Shown here one piece after another: positions 38,083-46,435 of a stretch of DNA of 64,000 nucleotides. Below the pieces are notes generated by a model. It saw only the letters and a list, made by a program, of their open reading frames with translations. It ran no database searches and was not told the origin of the DNA. Source of the stretch: Streptomyces sp. NRRL B-1347 (GTDB taxonomy: Bacteria; Actinomycetota; Actinomycetes; Streptomycetales; Streptomycetaceae); the NCBI RefSeq assembly GCF_000720325.1, contig NZ_JOJM01000011.1:88897-152896 (forward strand), in the 5' to 3' direction. Numbering within the stretch: the first letter of the stretch is position 1; every line of letters starts with the position of its first letter. The position numbers and the translations under genes were made by a program.

Positions 38083-39378
38083 GTGCCGGAAGAGACACGC
38101 AATTTCGGACGGGAACTGCGCAGGTGGCGCTTGGACGCCGGGCTCTCCTTGGAGCAGCTCGGTCAGCGCGTGCACTACAGCAAGAGCCAGCTCAGCAAGG
38201 TCGAGCGGGGACTCAAACGCCCCACAGTCGAACTGGCACGACTGTGTGACGCCCAGCTCAAGGCCGACGGCGCGCTCGCCGACCTGATCCCGGCCCACCC
38301 GCCCCTTCCTTCTCCGGTCAGTCCGGATCACGACAGTGAGGTGTGGTTGATGCACGTGGACAAGGACGGCTCAAGCAACATCCAGAGGATGACGCGCCGC
38401 CGAGCGATCTCTGCAGGGGCCGCATCCGCCTTGGCGCTGCAGGTGAGCGAGGGTCTGGTCACTCCACCGCCCGACGAGGCGGCGGCGACGGTCGTGGACG
38501 CCGCCCGATTGATCTTCGACCAACTCCGACGGCTCGGCCAGGCTTCTGGTCCCGCGGGAGTTCTGCCCGCCCTCGCCGCCCAGGCGCACAGCCTCGAGCA
38601 GTTGGCCACGCACGCGGGTCCTCGTACGCGACGAGCCCTACTGCTCATCGCGTCACGCTACGCCGAGTACGCGGGCTGGATGGCGCAGGAGTGCGGCAAG
38701 GACGCCATGGCCCGCTGGTGGACCGAGCGAGCCGCGCGGCTCGCTGACGTCGGCGATGACCCTGACCTGGCGACCTACGCGCACGTCCGGCACTCGCTCA
38801 TCAGCCTGTACCGAGGTGACGTCGCAGAGTCCGGCCAGCTAGCCGAGCAAGCGCTGCGCAGCGACGCGTCCGCGCGCGTTCGCGGCCTCGCCGCGCAGCA
38901 TCTCGCGCAGAGCGCCGCCGTCGCGGGTGACTACACGGCCTGCATGCGCAGTCTCGATCGCGCCCGCGAACTGCTGGAGCGGGACGTGACCGATCCCGCC
39001 CAGCCGGTACTCGGCACCTCACACCTGCCGGACGTGGTGTCGATGTTCACCGGCTGGTGCCTGTACGACCTCGGCCGCCCGGCGCAGGCAGCGGCTCTGC
39101 TCGACACGGAGACCGCCCGCATTCCCTCACATGCATTCCGGACTCGCGGCCGACACAACGTCCGGCGCGCACTCGCTCACGCGGCGGCGGGCGAGGTCGA
39201 CCATGCCTGCGCGATCGCGTCCGAAGCCCTGACGTCCGTGAGTCTCACCCGCTCCTCAACGGTGACAGCCGACCTGCGCCGGCTGTCCCACACGCTCGGC
39301 CGCCACCGCGACCGGCCCTCGGTACGTGCCCTCGCTCCTGATCTGGCCGACGCGATCGCCTGTACGACCGCTTCCTAG
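38083..39378 (+). CDS. XRE-type helix-turn-helix regulator with C-terminal TPR-like region
   Basis: 431 residues. An XRE helix-turn-helix at about 7-60 (NFGRELRRWRLDAGLSLEQL, YSKSQLSKVERGLKRP) is followed by MTRRRAISAGAASALALQ near residue 105, a Tat-like RR segment often seen inside this regulator type. The remainder is helical and Ala-rich with TPR-like repeats (ARLADVGDDPDLATYAHVRH, GDYTACMRSLDRARELLE). GTG 38083 is chosen because GGAGG lies 5 bp upstream. It is first in a four-gene plus-strand unit and ends 12 bp before the TIR gene, so it probably controls that unit. Ligand unknown. Confidence 0.83.
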   Translation: MPEETRNFGRELRRWRLDAGLSLEQLGQRVHYSKSQLSKVERGLKRPTVELARLCDAQLKADGALADLIPAHPPLPSPVSPDHDSEVWLMHVDKDGSSNIQRMTRRRAISAGAASALALQVSEGLVTPPPDEAAATVVDAARLIFDQLRRLGQASGPAGVLPALAAQAHSLEQLATHAGPRTRRALLLIASRYAEYAGWMAQECGKDAMARWWTERAARLADVGDDPDLATYAHVRHSLISLYRGDVAESGQLAEQALRSDASARVRGLAAQHLAQSAAVAGDYTACMRSLDRARELLERDVTDPAQPVLGTSHLPDVVSMFTGWCLYDLGRPAQAAALLDTETARIPSHAFRTRGRHNVRRALAHAAAGEVDHACAIASEALTSVSLTRSSTVTADLRRLSHTLGRHRDRPSVRALAPDLADAIACTTAS

Positions 39379-39390
39379 AGAGGACCAGCC

Positions 39391-40146
39391 ATGCATGAGA
39401 TCTTCATAAGCTTCCGCACCAAGGGCGGCAAAGAGCTCGCCTACATGTGCCAGCAGGCGCTGGCGGACAGGTTCGGACCCGACAGCGTCTTCTTGGCCGG
39501 CGGCTCCATCGGGGTCGGAAGCGACTTCACTCAGGCAATACCCCAGGCGGTACGCCGGAGCCGGGTGCTGCTCGTGATCGTCGACGAGCACTGGCTCGAT
39601 GCACCGGACCGCAAGCATCCGGGCAGGCGTGCCCTGGCCGATCCACAGGATTGGGTGCGCCGCGAGATCGAGGAAGCCTTCGATTCAGGGGTGCTCGTCG
39701 TGCCCGTCCTGGCGTCGGGCAAGCTGGAACAGCTCGTCCCTCATCGCCTTCCCAAAGCCATCGCTCAGCTCGCGGTGTGCCAGTACGCGCGCGTCCAACT
39801 GCGCACCTTCGCGACGGACCTGGCGAGCCTCGGCGACCGCCTGGTGCAGCAGGTTCCCGGTCTGGCCGCGATGGACAGGCAGGGGCCGCCCCGGAGCAGT
39901 GGCGAGCCCGAGGAAGGCGCCAGTGTCCGCAACGAGCGTCAGAGCGGTGGCATCGGCCACGTCGGCGGCTCGGTCGGGACGTTCGTCGGTGAATCCCACA
40001 GCCCCATGCACACCGGAAGCGGCGACATGGTCCACAACAACCACGAGAACGGCGACGGCACCACCTACTACACGGGGGACAACGGCGTCATCCGTCAGCA
40101 GTTCGGCCCTCGGGCCCGCCGCACGCGCAGGCAAGGCGACCGATGA
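39391..40146 (+). CDS. TIR-domain protein with C-terminal motif-bearing tail (putative immune effector)
   Basis: 251 residues. Residues 1 to about 155 form a TIR domain: IFISFRTKGGKELAYMCQQA, VFLAGGSIGVGSDF, VLLVIVDEHWL and the W88-V-R-R-E92 motif, equivalent to WCxxE with the catalytic Glu of NAD-cleaving TIRs, then GVLVVPVLASG. Residues 160-251 are a polar Gly/His/Asn-rich tail. Within it, residues 194-211 share an 18-residue motif with the N-terminus of the next protein, and further GDG/NN-rich segments follow. ATG 39391 has AGAGGA upstream; its stop overlaps the next start (ATGA). An NADase effector is a family-based inference. Confidence 0.85.
   Translation: MHEIFISFRTKGGKELAYMCQQALADRFGPDSVFLAGGSIGVGSDFTQAIPQAVRRSRVLLVIVDEHWLDAPDRKHPGRRALADPQDWVRREIEEAFDSGVLVVPVLASGKLEQLVPHRLPKAIAQLAVCQYARVQLRTFATDLASLGDRLVQQVPGLAAMDRQGPPRSSGEPEEGASVRNERQSGGIGHVGGSVGTFVGESHSPMHTGSGDMVHNNHENGDGTTYYTGDNGVIRQQFGPRARRTRRQGDR
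39970..40023 (+). other. shared signalling-type motif, copy 1 (TIR protein residues 194-211)
   Basis: Encodes SVGTFVGESHSPMHTGSG. Aligned without gaps to copy 2 at 40152-40205 it has 11 of 18 identities (S, V, G, T, V, E, S, H, H, G, G). It sits in an otherwise disordered C-terminal tail behind the TIR domain. Confidence 0.7.
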
Positions 40147-42095
40147 CGGAGAGCGTCGGCACGTACGTCCACGAATCCCATGGCTCGGTACACGGAGGCG
40201 AAGGACCTCAGTACAACTTCTACGTGGCAGCGGCCGCGGCCACGTCGCGCCTCCGCGACCAGGCGGGCAGACGGCCACACACCATTTCCCAGACCGACCG
40301 CGTCCACCTCTACCAGCGCTTCGTGGACCCACCGCACTTCACGAGGGTCCGCGAGGTGCTGCGAGAAGCACGTGTCGTCCTGCTCGACGGCCCACCCGGC
40401 AGCGGTCGGCGCGCGGCAGCTCTGATGCTGTTGCACCAACTACCGGACTCGCAGGGAAGCCTCCACGAACTACCCGACACCCTGGACGACTCCGCCGCTT
40501 CCGTCTTCGATGCCCGCGAGGTCAGCACCGGTGACCGGCTGCTGCTGGACCTGTCGGAAGCGGAGGAGGCACGGTACGTCGAGATGCAGCGCCATCTCTT
40601 CGCCTTCCGCGATCGCCTCAGCCCGCTCGACGCCCATCTCGTCGTGGTGCTACCGCACCACCTCGGCTATCTGCTGCGCGACGACCTCAGACACCTCAGC
40701 GCTGAAATCGGCCGCCCCAACAGCAGGCGCGTGCTCGCCAGGCACCTGCGATGCGAGGACATAGAGCCCACTCCGACCGACCTCGATAGCCCAGAGCTCG
40801 TGTCCTACCTGGCCCGCGCGCCCCTGCACAAGGTGGCGGCCCTCGCCGACGGGATCAGGCGGCACCGCGACACCGATGGGGCGAGTCAGCGCTTCCCTCA
40901 GTGGCTCGCTGCGGCCCTGGCCGACGAGCACGACCAGGCCGGTCGTGTCGCCGCGGACATCGCCGCCGAGGAAAGCGGGCGGCGGCGGGCACTGCTGCTG
41001 TCCCTCGCCATGTTCCACGGCTCACCGCCGAGCACCGTTCTGCACGCCACGAACGCCCTGCTCAAAGTCTTGAGCCATCCGCACGACGAGACTCCTCGGC
41101 TGAATCGCACGGACCTGTACGCGGAATTCACCGCCATCCGCGCCGAGGTCGACGCCGACGGCCGCGTGTGCTTCGCCCTGCCCGGCTATGACAGCGCCGT
41201 CCGCGACCACTTCTGGACGTACATGCCGGACGTCAGACGGCAGCTGCGCGACTGGTTCCAGGACTGCATGTCCTCGCCTGGCCTCCGGCCCGCCGAGCGG
41301 AAGGCGGCCGTCGCCCGGTTCGCCGAACAGGGCCTGCGATGTCAGCGCCCGGAGGACCTCAGAGCCCTCGTGGAGCGGTGGACACGCACCGACGCGGCTG
41401 TGCGTTACGTACCGGACGCGGCCCAACTCCTGGCGCTTGGTCTCTCCGATGACCTGCACGGGCGCTACTTCCGCCAACAGATCTACGACTGGTCCACGGC
41501 GGCGGACACGAACGAAGGGCTGAGGCACGTCCTCGTACTGGTCTGTTCGGAGTCCATGGCGCCCACCCACCCAGACCAGGCTCTGGTACGACTCCATCAC
41601 CTGGCGCGCCGAGGGAAGGTCCGAACCGGCGCGGCCGCCCAGGAGGCGGTTCTGTCGCTGGCCCGCTCCGAGAATCGTCTCTATGAGCTGATGCTCAATC
41701 GGCTGAGTGCGGACAAGGACCAGCGCACGTGGGCGGCCAGGGACAGCGCCTTGTTCCTCGCGCTCGCCGATCCCATTCGCCGCATCCACTCCCCGCGTGT
41801 CCGCGCGCTGCTGATTCATGGGTGGTCGGCAACGCTGCGCCATCCGGACGAATGGTGGGCCGAGCACGTGTCCCACTGGCTCAGCGCGTGCCTCGAGTAC
41901 GCCGAGCATCGCGATCACGTGCTTGAGGTCCTGGCGACTGCCTGCGCTTCGGACTCCCGCACGGCGGGGCGCCTCTACCGAGCCGCGCGGGTGTGGCAAC
42001 GCGCGGCTGACCGAGCCGTCGCCGATCGCGCGGACACCGTTCACCGCCTGCTACACGCAATCGATACCCAGCAGGGCATCGAGTCGTACTCATAA
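40143..42095 (+). CDS. P-loop-like protein with N-terminal shared motif (putative sensor partner of the TIR protein)
   Basis: 650 residues, family not recognised. Residues 4-21 repeat the motif of the TIR protein tail and are followed by QYNFYVAAAA. A nucleotide-binding core starts near 55: VVLLDGPPGSGRRAAAL (81-94) is a Walker A-like loop in which the invariant Lys-Ser/Thr is Arg-Arg, and DRLLLDLSEAE (131-141) resembles Walker B, then DAHLVVVLPHHLGYLL. The C-terminal 350 residues are helical and Arg/Ala-rich with repeat character. The layout resembles STAND-type sensors. It overlaps the TIR gene by 4 bp, so the two proteins are translationally coupled. Confidence 0.72.
   Translation: MTESVGTYVHESHGSVHGGEGPQYNFYVAAAAATSRLRDQAGRRPHTISQTDRVHLYQRFVDPPHFTRVREVLREARVVLLDGPPGSGRRAAALMLLHQLPDSQGSLHELPDTLDDSAASVFDAREVSTGDRLLLDLSEAEEARYVEMQRHLFAFRDRLSPLDAHLVVVLPHHLGYLLRDDLRHLSAEIGRPNSRRVLARHLRCEDIEPTPTDLDSPELVSYLARAPLHKVAALADGIRRHRDTDGASQRFPQWLAAALADEHDQAGRVAADIAAEESGRRRALLLSLAMFHGSPPSTVLHATNALLKVLSHPHDETPRLNRTDLYAEFTAIRAEVDADGRVCFALPGYDSAVRDHFWTYMPDVRRQLRDWFQDCMSSPGLRPAERKAAVARFAEQGLRCQRPEDLRALVERWTRTDAAVRYVPDAAQLLALGLSDDLHGRYFRQQIYDWSTAADTNEGLRHVLVLVCSESMAPTHPDQALVRLHHLARRGKVRTGAAAQEAVLSLARSENRLYELMLNRLSADKDQRTWAARDSALFLALADPIRRIHSPRVRALLIHGWSATLRHPDEWWAEHVSHWLSACLEYAEHRDHVLEVLATACASDSRTAGRLYRAARVWQRAADRAVADRADTVHRLLHAIDTQQGIESYS
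40152..40205 (+). other. shared signalling-type motif, copy 2 (P-loop protein residues 4-21)
   Basis: Encodes SVGTYVHESHGSVHGGEG at the extreme N-terminus, matching copy 1 at 39970-40023 in 11 of 18 residues. Placement at the N-terminus of the putative sensor and the C-terminus of the putative effector is the arrangement of bacterial amyloid-type signalling motifs. Confidence 0.7.
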
Positions 42096-42125
42096 GCCAT
42101 CTGACTCGGACATCGGGGGTTCACG

Positions 42126-43232
42126 ATGAGTTCCGGCCAGAAGACCATGACGCTGTTCGTCACTGTCATTTTGGGGCTGATCTTTGTCATTCTCGGCTTG
42201 AGCACGAGCTGGCCCCTCTGGGCTTGGCCCGCGACAGCCGTACTCTTGCTCGTCATCACGGCCGCTACCCACAAAGCCCTCAGCCGAGGCGCCGACGAGC
42301 TGCTGTCCACCGCAGTCTCTGGTCTCCAGCCTGAGCTCTTCACACCGGAGCGTCCTGAGCGGCGCGTCACACATGTAGCGCTGCCGAGCGCCACCCCTGA
42401 CTACGACTTCTCATTCGCCGCGACCGTTCTCTGGAGCGAGCTGGAAGCCCCGGAGGAGGCCCCGGTCATCAACCCCGCAGGCCTGGCGGTCGACGCCATC
42501 CTTCAACGGGCACGGCAGCACACGGAACGGCAGCCGCCCACTCGAAGCGCATTCGTGCAGCATCAGCTCAACGGGGCACTGGGCATCATGCGCATGGACC
42601 CGACAGGCCGTGTGCTGGCCATGGCCCAGGACGTATCGCTGAGCCTGCCGGAGCAGGATCGTGAGCGCCTGGGCAAACTCTCCGACGTCCGCAAGGACGA
42701 AGACGTCTGGGAACACGAGCGCAACTACGAGCGCAGCAAGCGGACCTATCTCGGCAATGACGTGCTGAAGGACACGGGCAGCGCTGTCGTCTGGTGGCTC
42801 TCGCGCAACGACGAGGAGGTCGAAGGGACCGTCGATCGGATCGGGCTTCTGGCCCGCCTGTCGGCAGCGGCGAACAACGACGCCGTTCTGCCTCCCTTCG
42901 ATCACCTCGTACCGCAGCCCCGTCCCGTCGTCGAACCGATCGAGTCCGACAGCGAGCAGCAGCCCTCCACCGACTGGGCCGACGCCTCGATTCCCTACGG
43001 AGCCGGAACGAGCCGTGGTTCGACGGACACGGACACGGTCGACGCCTTCCTGAAGTGGTTCGACATCTCCCCTGACGCCCCGGAGCACGACATGTTCATT
43101 GAGCGGCTCATCAACCTTGCCCGCGCCCATGACAAGCCCGACGTCATTGACGACATCCGGCGGCGCTTCGGGCCTCATGAACCCGACGAGCCCGACGGCG
43201 GCGTGTCGATGCCGACGGATTCTGACGACTGA
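42126..43232 (+). CDS. two-TM membrane protein of unknown family, last gene of the TIR cassette
   Basis: 368 residues. Two N-terminal membrane helices (about 9-26 LFVTVILGLIFVILGLS and 30-47 WPLWAWPATAVLLLVITA) are followed by a large soluble domain, presumably cytoplasmic. That domain has charged helices (DVSLSLPEQDRERLGKL, EDVWEHERNYERSKRTYLG), a short YLGNDVLKDTGSAVVWWL strand region and an acidic C-terminus. No known domain was recognised. It starts 30 bp after the P-loop gene on the same strand and is probably its operon partner, as a membrane anchor or membrane-active component (inference). A terminator follows at 43238. Confidence 0.72.
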   Translation: MSSGQKTMTLFVTVILGLIFVILGLSTSWPLWAWPATAVLLLVITAATHKALSRGADELLSTAVSGLQPELFTPERPERRVTHVALPSATPDYDFSFAATVLWSELEAPEEAPVINPAGLAVDAILQRARQHTERQPPTRSAFVQHQLNGALGIMRMDPTGRVLAMAQDVSLSLPEQDRERLGKLSDVRKDEDVWEHERNYERSKRTYLGNDVLKDTGSAVVWWLSRNDEEVEGTVDRIGLLARLSAAANNDAVLPPFDHLVPQPRPVVEPIESDSEQQPSTDWADASIPYGAGTSRGSTDTDTVDAFLKWFDISPDAPEHDMFIERLINLARAHDKPDVIDDIRRRFGPHEPDEPDGGVSMPTDSDD

Positions 43233-43237
43233 CGCGC

Positions 43238-43275
43238 CGAGGCCCGGCACCCCCGTTGAGGGGCACCGGGCCTCG
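43238..43275. terminator. terminator between the TIR cassette and metK
   Basis: Stem CGAGGCCCGG (43238-43247) / CCGGGCCTCG (43266-43275), extended by CCCC/GGGG after a CA/CA internal mismatch, between two convergent stop codons. Confidence 0.75.
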
Positions 43276-43294
43276 GCGAGCAAGCGGCAGGAAG

Positions 43295-44509
43295 TCAGCT
43301 CTCCAAACCGGCGGCCGTCCGCAGCGCGTCCACGCGGTCCGTCTTCTCCCACGTGAACTCCGGCAGCGCGCGGCCGAAGTGGCCGTACGCGGCGGTCTGG
43401 GAGTAGATCGGGCGGAGCAGGTCGAGGTCGCGGATGATCGCGGCCGGGCGGAGGTCGAAGACCTCGCTGATGGCCTGCTCGATCTTGTCCGTGTCGATCG
43501 TGTTGGTGCCGAAGGTCTCGACGAACAGACCGACGGGCTCGGCCTTGCCGATGGCGTAGGCGACCTGGACCTCGCAGCGCGAGGCGAGGCCCGCGGCCAC
43601 CACGTTCTTGGCGACCCAGCGCATCGCGTACGCCGCCGAACGGTCCACCTTGGACGGGTCCTTGCCGGAGAAGGCACCGCCGCCGTGGCGGGACATGCCG
43701 CCGTAGGTGTCGATGATGATCTTGCGGCCGGTCAGGCCCGCGTCACCCATCGGGCCGCCGATCTCGAAGCGGCCGGTGGGGTTGACCAGGAGGCGGTAGC
43801 CCTCGGTCTCCAGCTTGATGCCGTCGTCGACCAGGGCCTTGAGCTCCGGCTCCACGACGAACTCGCGGATGTCGGGGGCGAGGAGCGACTCCAGGTCGAT
43901 GTCCGACGCGTGCTGCGAGGAGACGACGACCGTGTCGAGACGGACGGCCTTGTCGCCGTCGTACTCGATGGTGACCTGGGTCTTTCCGTCGGGGCGCAGG
44001 TAGGGGATGGTGCCGTTCTTGCGCACCTCGGAGAGGCGGCGCGAGAGGCGGTGCGCGAGGTGGATCGGGAGCGGCATCAGCTCCGGGGTCTCGTCGCAGG
44101 CGTAGCCGAACATCAGGCCCTGGTCACCGGCGCCCTGCCGGTCGAGCTCGTCCTCGTCGCCCTCGACGCGGCTCTCGTACGCCGTGTCGACGCCCTGCGC
44201 GATGTCAGGGGACTGCGCGCCGATGGACACCGAGACGCCACAGGAGGCGCCGTCGAAGCCCTTCTTGGAGGAGTCGTATCCGATCTCGAGGATCTTCTCG
44301 CGCACCAGCTGCGCGATCGGCGCGTACGCCTTGGTCGTGACCTCACCGGCGACGTGCACGAGGCCGGTGGTGATGAGCGTTTCGACGGCGACCCGGGACG
44401 TCGGGTCCTCACGCAGAAGCGCATCGAGAATGGTGTCGCTGATCTGGTCAGCGATCTTGTCGGGGTGACCCTCGGTCACGGACTCCGAGGTGAAGAGACG
44501 GCGGGACAC
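43295..44509 (-). CDS. metK: S-adenosylmethionine synthetase
   Basis: 404 residues; makes SAM from methionine and ATP. Motifs: [28 protein letters not shown] and [16 protein letters not shown] are all intact and the length is normal for the family. GTG 44509 follows GGGAG. It lies downstream of coaBC on the same strand with a 309-bp gap, so it probably has its own promoter. On its 3' side, where I would expect priA in Streptomyces, the TIR cassette is found. Confidence 0.97.
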   Translation of the reverse strand: MSRRLFTSESVTEGHPDKIADQISDTILDALLREDPTSRVAVETLITTGLVHVAGEVTTKAYAPIAQLVREKILEIGYDSSKKGFDGASCGVSVSIGAQSPDIAQGVDTAYESRVEGDEDELDRQGAGDQGLMFGYACDETPELMPLPIHLAHRLSRRLSEVRKNGTIPYLRPDGKTQVTIEYDGDKAVRLDTVVVSSQHASDIDLESLLAPDIREFVVEPELKALVDDGIKLETEGYRLLVNPTGRFEIGGPMGDAGLTGRKIIIDTYGGMSRHGGGAFSGKDPSKVDRSAAYAMRWVAKNVVAAGLASRCEVQVAYAIGKAEPVGLFVETFGTNTIDTDKIEQAISEVFDLRPAAIIRDLDLLRPIYSQTAAYGHFGRALPEFTWEKTDRVDALRTAAGLES

Positions 44510-44818
44510 ATCGCTCCCTGTGGTTGCAGCGGCTGCTGGCTGATCATTGATGGACGGGCCGAGAGCTGCGCTCGACGACGTCCGAGACCAGTTTATCGGT
44601 CACACACGGCCGCATGGCCACCTCTCTCGTCAGAAGCGAGGCCTGTGACCTGCGGCACTGCATTGTGCGATACGACGATCGGTCTCCACCAGAGGGCTCA
44701 AGGCCCACATTTGGCGGGTTTAGGGTGGGTTTAGAGAGGCCAGAGGGGCGCATGGTGCGCCGGGGGCCGATTCCCGCCATCGGTCCGGCCACGATCCGGA
44801 CCGATGGCTTCAGGCGTG
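44510..44818 (-). other. 309-bp intergenic region, metK leader
   Basis: No gene was found. I looked on the minus strand for a SAM riboswitch (S-box core, SAM-II, SAM-IV features) and did not recognise one. The plus strand has TTTGGCGGGTTTAGGGTGGG and GTTTAGAG motifs near 44710-44735 without known meaning. Confidence 0.5.
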
Positions 44819-46027
44819 TTACGACCGGTCAAGACGCGGTACGACCAGATCCCACACCGTGTCGGCGAGATCGTCCTTGGGCCCGTACGGCACCGGCGTC
44901 TCGCTGCCGTCGGCACCGAGGACCACGGCCTCGTTCCGCTCAGAGCCGAACGTCTTGCGCTCGCCGACTTCGTTCACTACGAGCAGATCGCAGCCCTTGC
45001 GGGCGAGCTTGGCCCGGCCGTTGGCCAGCACGTCGTCCGTCTCGGCCGCGAAGCCGACGACGACCTGTCCGGGGCGCGGGCGGTCGCCCGAGAGCTCGGC
45101 GAGGACGTCCGGATTGCGGACGAGGGTCAGGGGGGCCGGGTCCTCGCCGTCCTGCTTCTTGATCTTTCCGGTGGCGTACGCGGCCGGGCGGAAGTCGGCC
45201 ACGGCGGCGGCCATCACCACCGCGTCGGCGTCGGCGGCCGCCTTCAGGACGGCCTCGCGGAGCTGTACGGCGGTGCCCACGGGCACGATGTCGACGCCCG
45301 CCGGGTCCGGCAGCGCGGTGTTCGCCGCGACGAGCGTGACGCGGGCCCCGCGCGCGGCGGCGCTGCGGGCGAGGGCGTAGCCCTGCTTGCCGGAGGAGCG
45401 GTTGCCGAGGAAGCGCACCGGGTCGAGGGGCTCGCGGGTGCCGCCCGCGCTGACGACGACGTGCCGGCCCGCGAGGTCCTGGGCGGCCGTCCCGCGCGCG
45501 AGGACGCGGCGTACGACGTCGAAGAGCTCGGCGGGCTCGGGGAAGCGCCCCTTGCCGGTGTCGACGCCGGTGAGGCGGCCGACGGCCGGCTCCACGACGA
45601 GGGCGCCGCGGCGGCGCAGCGTGGCGACGTTCTCCTGGGTGGCCGGGTGCTCCCACATCTCGGTGTGCATCGCGGGTGCGAAGACCACCGGACAGCGGGC
45701 CGTGAGGAGCGTGTTCGTCAGCAGGTCGTCGGCGAGGCCGTGGGCGGCCTTGGCCAGCATGTCGGCGGTGGCGGGCGCCACGATCACCAGGTCGGCGTGC
45801 TGCCCGATGCGCACGTGCGGCACCTCGTGGACGTCGGACCAGACCTCGGTGGAGACGGGGTGGCCGGACAGTGCCGACCAGGTCGCGGCGCCGACGAAGT
45901 GCAGCGCGGAGTCGGTCGGCACGACGCGCACGTCGTGACCGGACTCGGTGAGCCGGCGGAGCAGCTCGCACGCCTTGTAGGCGGCGATGCCACCGCTGAC
46001 CCCCAGAACGACCTTCGGCTTGTCCAC
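44819..46027 (-). CDS. coaBC: bifunctional phosphopantothenoylcysteine decarboxylase / phosphopantothenate-cysteine ligase
   Basis: 402 residues; two consecutive steps of coenzyme A synthesis. The N-terminal CoaC flavodoxin-like domain shows VVLGVSGGIAAYKACELL, the active-site His region and PAMHTEMWEHPAT. The C-terminal CoaB domain shows VVSAGGTREPLDPVRFLGNR, SSGKQGYALA and the KIKKQ loop. GTG 46027 with GGAGG just upstream gives the family start; the longer frame to 46090 overlaps the rpoZ terminator. It follows rpoZ on the same strand but is separated by that terminator. Confidence 0.95.
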   Translation of the reverse strand: MDKPKVVLGVSGGIAAYKACELLRRLTESGHDVRVVPTDSALHFVGAATWSALSGHPVSTEVWSDVHEVPHVRIGQHADLVIVAPATADMLAKAAHGLADDLLTNTLLTARCPVVFAPAMHTEMWEHPATQENVATLRRRGALVVEPAVGRLTGVDTGKGRFPEPAELFDVVRRVLARGTAAQDLAGRHVVVSAGGTREPLDPVRFLGNRSSGKQGYALARSAAARGARVTLVAANTALPDPAGVDIVPVGTAVQLREAVLKAAADADAVVMAAAVADFRPAAYATGKIKKQDGEDPAPLTLVRNPDVLAELSGDRPRPGQVVVGFAAETDDVLANGRAKLARKGCDLLVVNEVGERKTFGSERNEAVVLGADGSETPVPYGPKDDLADTVWDLVVPRLDRS

Positions 46028-46084
46028 CGTGCCTCCCCGCACTCGGTTGCGCGACCGCTGCGGCGCGCGTACGACTCCATGACA

Positions 46085-46123
46085 CACCACAGGCCCGGCA
46101 GGTGCTCTGCCGGGCCTGTGGTG
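46085..46123 (-). terminator. terminator after rpoZ
   Basis: Perfect 17-bp stem CACCACAGGCCCGGCAG (46085-46101) / CTGCCGGGCCTGTGGTG (46107-46123) with a 5-nt loop, between the rpoZ stop and the coaBC start. Confidence 0.85.
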
Positions 46124-46136
46124 AACGTATGACTGC

Positions 46137-46409
46137 TTACTGCGCCGGGCCCTCGATGGCCTCGGACGTCAGCAGGCCGGCGTTGATCTCGCGGAGCGCG
46201 ATCGACAGCGGCTTCTCGTGCACGTGGGTGTCCACGAGCGGGCCCACGTACTCGAGGAGGCCCTCACCGAGCTGCGAGTAGTACGCGTTGATCTGACGGG
46301 CGCGCTTGGCGGCGTAGATCACCAGGCTGTACTTCGAGTCGGTGGCCTCGAGCAGCTCATCAATCGGCGGGTTGATGATGCCCTCGGGCGCGGTGATGGA
46401 AGAGGACAC
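46137..46409 (-). CDS. rpoZ: DNA-directed RNA polymerase omega subunit
   Basis: 90 residues; helps assemble and stabilise RNA polymerase by holding beta-prime. [20 protein letters not shown] followed by [11 protein letters not shown] is the conserved omega core. GTG 46409 gives the normal actinobacterial length. It follows gmk by 26 bp, so gmk-rpoZ are co-transcribed, and a strong terminator comes after it. Confidence 0.96.
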   Translation of the reverse strand: MSSSITAPEGIINPPIDELLEATDSKYSLVIYAAKRARQINAYYSQLGEGLLEYVGPLVDTHVHEKPLSIALREINAGLLTSEAIEGPAQ

Positions 46410-46435
46410 TCTCTGCCTTCCGAAGGGGGTGAAGA

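Noticed and set aside
37847..43294. Integrase, transposase, att repeats or tRNA target at the edges of the TIR cassette
   Set aside because: No such gene or flanking direct repeat was visible; insertion is inferred only from the expected neighbourhood and codon use.
44510..44818. SAM riboswitch upstream of metK
   Set aside because: None of the conserved SAM-aptamer cores could be found on the minus strand.
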